From: Lactifluus volemus
Lineage: Eukaryota > Basidiomycota > Agaricomycetes > Russulales > Russulaceae
Length of the DNA stretch: 64,000 nt
Direction: 5' to 3'
Assembly (NCBI GenBank): GCA_022376515.1
Contig: WTXI01000038.1
Coordinates: 1-64,000, forward strand
A program made the position numbers and the translations under genes. The notes under the pieces were generated by a model. That model saw nothing but the letters and a program-made list of their open reading frames with translations, had not been told where the DNA came from and did no database searches. Shown here piece after piece: positions 46,080 to 56,980 of this stretch (position 1 is its first letter; each line of letters opens with the position of its first letter).

Positions 46080-46870
46080 GCACGCCTACCACAACTCAAT
46101 GGATGTCTTGAATGCAATGCTGAACTGTGTCCGTGACGTATTGGGCCAGGATGCGCTCCAAGAAGAGCCAGTAAGGCATTGAAAGGTGCGCAAACGGCGT
46201 AGTTGGGATACTGTTGATGACATACGGTGTATAGTAGGGACCTCCGAAAGATCGTTGACGAGAAGCAGGCAAGCGCTCGTCGCCAGAAATCGGAGCATAC
46301 GATGTGGTCTCAATTTTCATAGGATGTGCCGTATACGTCGCGTAAAGGAGGGGCATCCTGAACGGTTTGTAAGTAAGCCACCTCAGTCGTCCAGTCAGTT
46401 CAGTCACTCACGAACTGAAAGTTCTCTCGGAGAGGCTTTAGGGATGGAATGCCATCCCAGATGCCCCTGTGTCTTACAATTGCGACATCAATGGTACTCT
46501 GAATGTCTGATCAGAAATATTTGCTGCAAAGACAGGACCCATCAAGTCGACGAGGATCTGGAAACGCCTGACTCATTCGCGCAATTGGATGTTGGTGAAG
46601 AGACACCCGCCCAAGGTTTCGATGATAGCATACCTTGTGCGGAGACTCCAATCATAAACTTGGGCGGTTCTGCGCCGTTCCTGACGTGAACACTGTTCGT
46701 AGAGAATATCACGGTGTCAATGTGATCGAGAGCTATTAGTGAGCTGCATGAACCAGTACAACTTTGGGGAGATGCCGCGGTTAATACAAACGTATTCGAA
46801 CAGTGAAGAACAAAGTACCTTGAGCACCATGCGAGCACGGTCCATCGGACACCAAAAGAGTTTGACGAAT
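46080..46870 (-). CDS. Unrecognised multi-exon gene or fragment
   Basis: Minus-strand pieces look spliced. One is LDHIDTVIFSTNSV to VSAQ, ending at a GTATGC donor. Next is FQILVDLMGPVFAANISDQ. A piece beginning IRHRGIWDGIPSLK ends NFQF at a GTGAGT donor. The last runs from MPLLYATYTAHPMK to HCIQDIH with a TGA stop near 46100. I do not recognise a family, cannot fix the start, and one junction is uncertain. It is present only in unit 2. It may be a real lineage-specific gene or a decaying one. Confidence 0.3.
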
Positions 46871-47444
46871 TATCATCATCGTAACTGAATCATGTTCTCG
46901 ATGCCTAACTGAAACTTGCCGCTCATTGGTACCTGAGCAAAGGAAATAAAGGGCTATCTAAAACAAGTGTATTATTGTTCATTGTCTGATGCCCCGCGCG
47001 TTCAACGTTCAACGGTGGTCGTTAAGGAATTCTTTGCACCACGCCGGCGCTCCGGTGGAAGCGTTGGGGACCTGAGACTCGGACCTATTTGCGCACGCAA
47101 AAGTATCGTCAAGATCAAGTTGTGCAGTCACGGTCGACTGACGAAGACTCGGAGTTCGGATAATCTGCTCTGATCGTTCTCCCGATGACCTTCACTGGCA
47201 GCAGGCGTTGGGGCTTTGCTGTTGTCACGGCAGGCTAGAGCGACTTTTCTCCTGCTGAACCAACACGCAAAAACTCTACGAACACGACACGACATAGACA
47301 TCAACACGATGGCATCATTTTGCCTGAAAGAGATAATGGATAAAATGGCAAAGTCGTGCTAATGCGATGGGATAATATATAGATACAGGTACTGTAATAG
47401 CGATTGATCATAACTGTGCGAAATGTCCGGATGAGTTTGTCTAA
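46871..47444. other. Spacer 3' of the furin-repeat gene
   Basis: No gene or element recognised. Confidence 0.45.
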
Positions 47445-50195
47445 CTACTTTCGAAATGGATTGTTCCGAGATCCCTGGCCCGACCCCGTTCCCGCAGGAT
47501 CGACCGAGGATGGACCACCTCTATCAAGACCGAGCCCGTCTCGTTCCTCTACCCTCTTGACATATTCCTGTGCTTCCGTCATCGAATTCCTACTACTAAT
47601 CGTCGTGCCCGAATACCGCACCGACCGAGCGCGTTCGACGCCACGAAGATTCACGGGCTGACGTGGCGCGGGCACCCGAGGCGGCAGACCCGTCACTTGA
47701 GAATAGAACGAGTCTGCATCGCCGCCGGTACCCGAGAAGCGCGACGATGTGCTTTTGTTCCCCGCCTCGGTGCCGACCGCTACGCCCACCTTTCCCAGCG
47801 CGGCCATGTGACGCTCTTGCTCGAGGTTTCGTAAGCGCGCGACGCGGAGGGCGACTTTGTCTTCCTTTGAGATCCGTGGTTCCCGCGAGAAGAGCGACAA
47901 GAGCTTCGCGCGCCACCCCACACCCCGCGTATCGATATTCTTCGCCACGGCAAAGGCTTCTGTGTCTTTTACACGCTTCGCGCGCATGCGCCGGCGGAAG
48001 AGTGCGAGAATGCAAATGAAGATGAACACGCATCCGAGGAACATGAGCAGTATCTCCCACCACGCGAACCGTTTGCCGCTAGTCACAGCTGGACTATTAA
48101 GGCCCGTGACGGTGGGAAGCGGGATGGGGACGGAAGAGCCGGACACTTGCGGGACGGAGACGAGATCCGAGAGACACACACCGAGTCCAGGAACAACGGA
48201 CGTTCCACCCCCACCGCAGTTTGCTGGTACACAAGACCCTCCACGGAGGACCGAGGTCGAACTTGAGCATGCGAGGCATTTGCTCGGTCCGGCACCGGCG
48301 CAACTCGAACAAGTACTATCACATTGTTGGCAACTTCCGGTGGTACGATCGAAGAATGCTGTCTCGGAGCACGTCGGAAGACAGCGGCCATTCGAAAGTA
48401 CAGGCCGATCGGGAGGACAGCTCGAACACTGGTTGAACGAGGTCCCAGAGCAGGTCGCACAATCGGGATGGCAGGGAGTACATGAGCCACTGGTGGAGAT
48501 GGTGTTGGATGGGCAAGATGAGACACATTTACCCCCGGAGGCTAGCTGACTACCGTTACACGTCAAACAAAAGCCAGTTGTTCCAGCACATGTAGCACAT
48601 TGAGAAGAACAAGCTGAACTAAGTTTCAGAAACTGATCCAGGGGATGGTGAAAGAGGGAGCGTACCAGTGCATGTTAAATTGTCCTTCGGGGAGAGAAAG
48701 GTTCCAGACGGGCAACTCCCGACGCATTGGCCATTGGATAGCACGAAGCCAGGAAGACAGCCCGTGCATTGCAATTGGTTGATGGTCGACGCAACGTTGA
48801 AATTTGGAATCTCACAAGTGGTACATTTTGCCGGGCAGCCTGTGTGGGAAATTAACTTTGACCTCTGAGGATGAGAATTGCAAAAGCAAACTCACTGTCG
48901 CATTCGCGCTTATTGTTGTTCGCGATCGTGCTGGAACCAGCACAAACCCCATTGCTATCTGTTGGGACACAACTTCCGCCGAGAGAGAATTGGCCAGTAG
49001 CGCACTCGACGCAGTTGTTCGACGTCGGTCCAGAGCACGTTGAGCACGAAGGGGAGCACGGTTGACACGCCGACCCGTTGCTGAAACTGCCAGCGGGGCA
49101 GACTGTGCCAGAACTTGTCACAGACTGTACTGGATCACACTTGGTTTGGTCGTTGGCGTCCTGTGTAAAACCCTGCTTGCAGGTGACACAAATGCCGCTC
49201 CCGTTCGCACACTGTTGACAACCCAGCTGGCATACAGAACAGTCACCAGTCCCATCGAGGAAGAATCCGGGAGCACATGTTGCGCATTGAGTGCCATTGG
49301 ATGCGGTGGTCCAACCTGCATTACATACGCATTGGCCATTAGCGCCACAAACGCCGTTGAGACAATTGCAAGCCGATGAGGGGTTGGTCACTACGGTGGA
49401 GAGACAAAGCCCTGAACCTGTTATTCCGTCATCACAATGGGTACAACCCGCAGGGCATGCTTGGCATGAAGTTCCAAAGAAGCCTGGGGCGCAAGCCTCA
49501 CAGGACGAGCCGGTGAAGCCGGATGGACACGTGCATTTACCGGATGCGGAACAAACGCCGGCGCCGGAACATGGAGGTGAGCAGGCGTTCGATTCCATGG
49601 CAGAAAGGGATAGGGAAGTTACCCCGGGGAGCTGAGACACGTCAGGGACAGAGTTCCAGAGAATGATGCGGTCGGGTGAGCCACCACCAGTCGTAACGGC
49701 AACCCAAAGGTCGGAAGCGAGTGCCAACGCGCCGCCGGAGAGAGGAGTTGAAGAGTTGCCGGACGCTTGGGAAGTAGGAAGGGCTGAAAATTGTGCCTGA
49801 CCAGAATATAAAGCCTGGGGATAAATGGCAATACCCGGTTGTACCGCGACATTGAGAGGTAGCGACATGGTTGAAGCATTAAAGCCCGTCGAAGGGGATG
49901 ACGAGGTGGAAGAACTTGTAAGAAGCTGATGAAGGAACTGGGGATTCGTTGTCGAAGTATACTGGCCAGGCAGAAGGATTGCGTTGGAAGCTACATTAGG
50001 TGATGATAATACGGTGCCAACTTGGTCTGCATGTCAGTACGGCGAGAGACACGAACTAGGCAGCTGCGTACTGGTGGTATTCGTAAAGCCCTGAATACAC
50101 TGTCCAGCAGAACAGACAACAGTCGAATTGGTAGAAATAGCGGCCGCCCGAACCACGGTCAGGAAAGCAGAAAAGATCAGTAAGTTAGACAGCAT
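47445..50195 (-). CDS. Furin/EGF-type cysteine-rich single-pass membrane protein
   Basis: Exons 50195-50072, 50026-48896, 48839-48667 and 48613-47445. The start MLSNLLIFSAFLTVVRAAA is a signal peptide; an upstream in-frame ATG at 50264 is possible. A Ser/Thr-rich domain of about 200 residues comes first, then about 15 cysteine-rich modules. Early ones are EGF-like (CTCPSGFTGSSCEAC); later ones are furin-like repeats (CQQCANGSGICVTCKQGF, CATCSGTSFNQCSSCP). One membrane helix follows (WWEILLMFLGCVFIFICILALF), then a basic stop-transfer RRRMRAKR and a cytoplasmic tail of about 170 residues with no kinase domain. Proteins of this kind are annotated in mushrooms as TNFR/growth-factor-receptor-like cysteine-rich; ligand and role are unknown. 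Cell surface or endomembrane placement is inferred. The 3' end has a relic at 36455-36831. Intact. Confidence 0.86.
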
Positions 50196-51833
50196 GCCGA
50201 GAACGTCTCGGGTCGTAAAAGTTGAGAAAGTAAAGAGAGAGATGAAAGGATGGGAGACCAGCACCCGCGCTGCAGCTGCACCGTCAGAAGAAGATGGGAG
50301 AGTAGAAGCTTCATGTCACTGCTGGATTTTTTTTCTTTTGTACGACAAGACAAAGCACAGAGTCACAATTGGACTTGAACAAAAGACTCTTGCATGCGAC
50401 CGTGCCCGATATTTCCTTTTCCGGACACAACGCCAGTATGCTCACCGCCTCACAGCCTCATTCCGTGATCATGAGCGGTAACTAGGTCCAGAACAAAGGC
50501 TAAAGGTTGAAATAATATACGGCTCACTGTTTCGAGGGTTACTACAACAAAACAATAAACGACTATAACCGCGGATTACAGGGCTGCACAAAGTAGGCAA
50601 AACACATGAACCAACAAAGCACATGACAAACAAACCGGGGTTCCTCCTCCTGCCTTGAAAGTCGCTTACAGTAGGGCCCATATCACGTAGTGTACAAGGA
50701 CCAGAGACGTGTTAACCACGGCACACGTGAGAGTTGGTGGCGGCTCCAAGAAAGCCTGCTGTCCCGACTCCCGACAATCATATGAGTATGGTCTTGGCCT
50801 CCATACAGTACCGATCAAAGGACTAACTTGCCACGGCAGAGACCGCTCGGGATAGTAACACGTCAACACGTACTTGTACGTAACTTGTAAATGGAATCGA
50901 GTTTGGAAATGGGCACACGATTGCTTATTCGCCTAAACGCCTTGAATGAACCCGACCCGATAAAACGAGTTGATATTGACGAGTTGTAGTAGGGTGGTGA
51001 GGATCGGTGAGAGGTGAAGGGTGCCCGAATGGAGTAGAATGTCCGTCGTGGTGAGACACGCGGGCATGGCTCGGTTGAGAACATTGTCGGTCCGGGCGAC
51101 ATTCAAGCTGGGTCTAGAACCGAGGTAGGGAATGGAAGATAGCGATCTCTACACCTGAGCGGAAGAGTACTCCGAAATTGAAGCATGCTACCACTGGCAC
51201 TTGACATTGGCAATGGCCGGGTGCGGGGTGTTATGACCCTGATGCGGCACCGTACACGTGTCGCATTCACTCGGCACGATATTACTTTGTTCACAACGGC
51301 CGGCACCATCGGTCGATGCAGCCTCCGGAATGCGGCCTTTAACCGTCACAAACCCAACCCTGCTGTAATATATAGGAACCAGCTACAGGGACAGCAAGTA
51401 CCCGGTGTCGCGGTTTGCTGTACGCTGACTCTAGCCTGAGGCTGTGTCCTATCGGCGCGTATCTCATCCAGCCACTTCCGAGCCAAACGTTTCATTGCTC
51501 AGCGTTCGGCGCTCAGCAGCCAGACGACCTTATTCCAATCGGCGTGATTCAGGGCCTTGGACCATTACTGTATTATAACTACCCCCCAGGTACCGGGTAA
51601 GCCAAGGTAGGGACGGGATCTCGCGTTCCTGCAACCTGGAACGACCCCTCGGGTAACCCAAACCAGTGTCCAAATTCGCCATTTGTGGCGTACCCCTACG
51701 ACAGCTGGCGTATTTCACAAGTAGCCACACTTGAATCCACCTACATTAGTCAACCATAACCCGCGCGTGGCGCAGGACCTGCTAGCTTCCCACTTTCATT
51801 TTCACTTCGTACTCCTTATACCGAACCATACCT
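50196..51833. other. Divergent promoter region, furin-repeat gene and PP2C
   Basis: 1.6 kb between divergently transcribed genes. Small open frames exist (for example 51185-51439 + and 51102-50863 -) but none has support. The promoters of both genes must lie here. Confidence 0.5.
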
Positions 51834-53332
51834 ATGGGCAGTAATCCCGCCGTTGCAGAAGTGCAGGTCGAGCTCGCAGAGCGACCCGACGATTCCCCTC
51901 TACGCTGCGCATTCGAGCCACTCTCCGAGAACGACCTCTCCCAGCGTCTGGCAGCGCTCGCAACCCCGAAGCGGACTGTCTTCGACGCGGAGCGTGGCTA
52001 CCTCGCCGACACCATCGCGTTCCAGCCCTGTCTGCGATACAACTCACAGGATCGCTTCGTCGTCCGGCAGCTCGACATACACGGGCAAAAGTGGACGTTT
52101 ACAGGGGTGTTTGACGGTGCGTTACGTTGGTGACGTGGGAACTATCCTTGGCAAGCCGTGGTACTGATGAGATAACTTACACACTCTCGTAACCAAGGCC
52201 ACCTGGGTGATGCCACCGCCGAACACACGGCATACCACCTTCCGATCATTGTGACGGAATCACTTTTGAGAGTGATCACCGGGCCCGGCGCACCTTCACC
52301 CGCACCCGACCTCATTTGCGATCTTTTATCGAACGGGATCAAAGCTTTTGACGACGCAATCGCGGGTGATGTCCTTGATCTGTTTCCGGGCGGCATCACG
52401 TCCCTGCCAAGCCGCACAGACGAAGAGATCCAGGCGGTAGTAAACGACTTTGGTGGTGGACCCAGCGCTGGCGCGAACTACCAGAAAGCTCGGCTCTGCC
52501 TCTATGGCACCACCGCTCTCGTCGCGCTCGTCGATCCCACTCACGAGAATTTGTGGGTAGCCAACCTTGGGGATTGCGAAGCAGGTACGCTGGCGCCCGC
52601 ACACGTGGATGGGGGTGCGTGGCCTCCGAACAGCTCGGCTAACCGACCGCTCATCCCCAGTGCTCATAACTCCGGACGAGGACGGACGTCTCGTTCGGCA
52701 CGAGGTACTCAACGTGTTGCATAACGGAAACAACCCGGCCGAAGTCTCCCGTGTCCGCCGTGACCACCCGGACGAGCCTGAGAGCGTGCTAAATGGTCGC
52801 GTGCTCGGCACGATCGCGCCCTTCCGCTGTGAGTCCACTCCCCCCTCCCATCAATCAATCAATTACTGATGAGAACACACCGCTCGTCTCCCGGCGCATG
52901 ACAGGCATCGGCGACGCGCCGTTCAAACAACCGGCGATATTCACCCGACGCGTGCTTTACAACCTATATCCGGGCGTTGCGGACCCGACACCGTGGGAGA
53001 CATTCCTGACACGGAATCGCACGCCTCCGTACATCTCCTCGGAACCGGACGTCATCCATCGACGTCTCGGCGGCCCTCGATCCTTCCTCATCCTCGCCAC
53101 GGACGGCCTGAGCGAACTGTACGATGGTATGACCGGCCGCGCGGATATGGCCGATGACTGGGCGCGCTGTATCGCTGAGGCGGGACGCGCGCCCGGGAAG
53201 GAGAATCTAGCGCTTCGACTGTTGCGTCATGCGCTTGGCGGAGAGGACCTCATGTCCATCTCGCAGATGATCACCCTTGACATGGAGACCCCATGGATGG
53301 ACGATACGACCATTGTCGTTCAAGCATTATAG
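51834..53332 (+). CDS. PP2C-family (PPM) Ser/Thr phosphatase, pyruvate dehydrogenase phosphatase-like
   Basis: Exons 51834-52116, 52198-52584, 52661-52828 and 52905-53332 give 421 residues. Family motifs in order: FTGVFDGHLGDATAEH (the metal-binding DGH), a long helical insert, LWVANLGDCEAVLITPDEDG, the region before IGDAPFKQP (equivalent to FGD.RFK), a PAIFTRRVLYNL insert typical of pyruvate-dehydrogenase-phosphatase-like members, FLILATDGLSELYD (metal Asp) and MDDTTIVV near the C-terminus. Metal-dependent dephosphorylation of phosphoserine/threonine is expected. Deviations from consensus are DGHLG for DGHGG and GDCEA for GDSRA; the metal-binding aspartates are kept. I see no obvious mitochondrial presequence (MGSNPAVAEVQVELAERPDD is acidic), so the mitochondrial role is unsure. 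Introns are 81, 76 and 76 nt, longer than elsewhere in the window. Confidence 0.86.
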
Positions 53333-54623
53333 TATCGGCGGCTGTCGCTCGTCGTTGTTCTTTGCCACCCCACGGGTTTGGTTATTTATTCGTTTCTACG
53401 TCTTTCAGTTCTGCTTTCTATCCCCCAGCTGTCACGCTCTGACTATTATTTTTGTTTTCCGTCCCCATCATCCCCCGCGCTGCGCTGTGTACGCTTCATG
53501 TGTTAACTCTCACCTCTTGGTCAAATCGCCTCATTGCATTCGTTTTTGCAAATCCAGTAGCTCCCAGCTTTGCATATGACTTTTCTCTCTCTCTCTCTCT
53601 CTTGCTGTCATTACAGGTACATTATCATCCCGTCGCACCTCGAATAATCATCTTACAGTACGCTTTGTCGATTCAATCGCACCCACCACTTCTTTCGAAA
53701 TTCAAAAAAGCTGTTGTTCTTTCATCGATCTACTTCCGCGCTATAAGAGCGGATTGAAATTTCCCTAATCAGGCGGTATTGGAGCTGAATCTTGTTCCGC
53801 CAAACAATGACCACTCCTAACTGTATTGTATGTATTTGAATCTGCAATTGAATCGGTGTCTCCGTCGATCAGTTGATCACCAGAGCAGACTAATTAAAGT
53901 TATGGAGGAATTTTAAATTTCTTAGTCCATCAGACGGGGCCGTCAGCCCAGGCTACACAGGCAGCAGCTGGGGAGTAAACAACAACACTTTCTGTAACCG
54001 TTGAACCCTAATCGCCGTACCTGGTTGGCGAGAATGCCGAATGATGGGAGTTCATTCGTTCTGGACGTTAGAAGTTTAAGCGACCACCATTTCGGTAACA
54101 TGAAAGAAATGAGCTAAGCTCCAGTAGAAATAATTTCAAGGGTTTTTGAAAAAATAAAAAAGGCTGAAACGTGATTATCAGTAATCTACGGTAGTGTTCC
54201 CATAAAGATGAATGTCTACCCGAGATAGCCGACCCTAGACGGCCCATATGAGTGACCTAAGCCACGAAAGTGTGAGTACATCAAGTACAGTACTGTACAT
54301 GCATCAATGTAAGACCAGCCGCTGTAGTGGAGCGCAAAATAGCTTATTTCTAACTGAGACTGCGCAACCATGAGAGAGAAGACTCCGAAAAAACTGTCCC
54401 CTCTTGTAGACCACTGGTACCAGTGGAGAATACACGTCCATTTGCACACTGTTTATGCAGTGCAATGACGATAGAGCCTCGCGCAACTCTCAAAGTGGCA
54501 ATAAATCGCCAAAGTGTCAGTCAGGTCATACCACTTATATCCGTGGAGAACCTTCATGGTCAGCTGTGTGGTTCACACAAACCACCGTATTAGTAACCGG
54601 TAAGAGTTCCAACTAACTGAGTA
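53333..54623. other. Intergenic region after PP2C
   Basis: 3' flanks of two convergent genes. Apart from the CT repeat at 53584-53602, nothing is recognised. Confidence 0.5.
53584..53602. repeat. (CT)n microsatellite
   Basis: About nine CT dinucleotides, about 250 bp after the PP2C stop. Confidence 0.85.
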
Positions 54624-56344
54624 TCAGCATTTTTCAAGCAGACGTTGAGCGGAATGATGAGTACATACAGGTAAGTTAAACTCCTTTGTCGAGTCAGGTT
54701 CTTCAGAACCATCCGGTGTGTTGTACTGCAATCCATCAGGTCGAGTGATAGTAGTCAAGGTTGGAAAGTGAGTATGATGGACAACAATGGCCAGCTTTGC
54801 ACGGGTCTCTCTGAAGGATGTCAGGAAGCTTGACTCAGCACGACACAGAAGAAAGCAACGGAAGAACGTACAATGTCACAAACAGTGAAATAACATACAA
54901 CTTGCCGAGAATGACTTGCAGGAAGACTGCCCAATAGGAGACAAATGGTCCCTAGAAGGCCAATGAGCAGTTAGGGTAGATAACAGAGGAGCAAGACATA
55001 CACCATGCACAGTGGCAATCAGGGCGGCAATAGCACAAGCACATGGTGGGAGTGCCGATTCCCAGGTAATTGTTATAAGTTGGGATAGCACCTAGGTAAG
55101 AGTGAGGCTTAACTTGAGGCGTGAGGTAGCTGGTAAATTTCATTACCTTGCGAAATCGTCTCGTGTATACACCAGCACGAGACCGGATGAGGAATACGAG
55201 GACTACAACCAGAAGACAAGTCGAGAATCATCCATCCAAATGAGATAACTTAGCCACTGATAGAAGTCTCATATGATTTCAGCGACTTACGGATGCTTGT
55301 TACGGTAATATCAACAACTGGTAGACTGTCAATTGAGTCCTTACGTGATTCCAAAGTGAGCCTTACCTGCGGAGAATGCAACTGAAAGGACAACTTTGGC
55401 AACGATTAGACTGAGGACTTGAGAGACTGGAGATAAAAATACACACAACAGATGAAAAATGTATGTAGTGACAGCGACACAGTATGGGCGCTTTGAAATT
55501 GAAGGAGGAAAAGGATGGCCGTAACGTAAATGGTGGTCACGATGGTGCCGATGACCATTAAGACAAGAGGCACCTGGACATAGGACAAGAACAATCACTT
55601 TCCCGTCGATTAATAACATGAAATGCGTGAACACTCACCGCAACGAACCAACGATACTTCACAAACTGCGGCAAAAGGCATGCTGAGAGAGTGGCGTTGC
55701 TTAACAGTACGAAACACCCACGTGCCAACAGCGCCTGATAAGAAATAGCTGAACCGGAGCGGCCAAGACCGTTGTCTAAGTAAGTGCGGGGGCGAGTTGG
55801 TTCAAAGTGACAAGCATATCAAAAACAAAGCACTGCGCACCAGAGAAGAATGAATTTTCTGTGGCCAGGCAGGTACTGCAGCTGCCGGCTGGAATATGCA
55901 AGGAAGCAAAATGCATGTTAGCGTTGGATCGACCGGAAATCCCCGTAAACCAAACACCCAAAAAAAAAAAAAACGCACCCAATTCCCAAAGTCCTGCACA
56001 AATATCTTCCACCACGCGGCAGATGTCGCTATCGTCTGAAACCTAGTTGGGCGGTCAGGTGTATATGAGTAGAGTGAGAGAGAGAGAGAGCTTAGTCGAA
56101 AGGAGGATGACACGCACAGGGACACAAAAGTCAGAAAGAAAACCAAGAGCTTGATGTGCAATGGTTCCTTGTGAGACCTAGCGAGAAAACGCATGAAACA
56201 TGCGATCACGATGCCCATCTCGACCGCGCTGATGAGAGTAGCCAAGGCAGTGGGCCCAAGAAAATCAACGCCGAGTACTTCGATGCTGGGAAGATTCGGC
56301 GGCGGGGCGCTATCCCGAATAGTACTCTCTCTGATGATGAACAT
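54624..56344 (-). CDS. Multi-pass (about seven-helix) membrane protein, Agaricomycete family
   Basis: A many-exon minus-strand gene whose pieces splice in one frame. It starts with MFIIREST and then FLGPTALATLISAVEMGIVI. LLVFFLTFVSL joins FQTIATSAAWWKIFVQDFGNW over a 5'-GTGCGT intron. Next are WPQKIHSSL and TTVLAAPVQLFLIRRCW, QFVKYRWFVA joined to VPLVLMVIGTIVTTIYVTAILF, and VLSLIVAKVVLSVAFSAG. ITITWESALPPCACAIAALIATVHG is followed by GPFVSYWAVFLQVILGKLYV. A polar tail ends at TGA 54626-54624. The order of helices and the motifs W-E-x-A-x-PPC and LGKLY are those I recall from a large mushroom-specific membrane family (DUF6534-like). Function is unknown. Introns near 56080 and 55965 contain a (GA)n tract and a 13-A run. 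The exact borders of two internal exons are uncertain. Confidence 0.72.
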
Positions 56345-56980
56345 TTAAGGAACTGCTCAATGTGAGGGGCGGTGGGGGGTTGGGCCTCAAAAGAAAGGGA
56401 ACAGGGGGTGAACGAAGCCCTGTGGTGTAAAAGGGAAAATAATCGGCCGGGGAGAAAGGCATTTTAACCAATTGACCGCGCTCACGTTCACGTATGGTCA
56501 CAGAGCGCTCGAGCTGGAGCCTGAAAGTAGTAGTCGTGGGAAGTTGTTGGAAGAACCGGGATCATTTAACCTGAACTGAGATAGCGGATCGACGTAGCCC
56601 CTGGGTCGGATGACTCGGGCCCGTCCGATGATTGCCCCTTTTCAGGCCCCAGTATTTCTCTGGTCGCGGATCATCCCATTCTGGTACTCCGGTCTCTCTT
56701 CATCAGACCGGAAAGTCCTTGTCTGTGTCGTGCGGCGTTGCGCCTCTCTCTTCATGATTTTACTATTCCCCGAAAGACATCTCACCTTGAAAGTTCAGAT
56801 TGTTTGGGACAGTCGCCGCCCATCTATCTCCGTGCAAGTCTGCAAGTGTCATTTGTTATTTAAATGAACACTAAAATTCATCGGGTCGCTAGCCATTAAT
56901 ACATTTGGGGAAAAATCCAGCACCATGTTGAACGACAGCTTGTAGGGCGACGTTAACTACTGTAGCAACAGCCGTCTAAA
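56345..56980. other. Spacer between the membrane-protein gene and GH31
   Basis: Promoter of the membrane-protein gene and 3' flank of GH31. No element is recognised. Confidence 0.5.
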
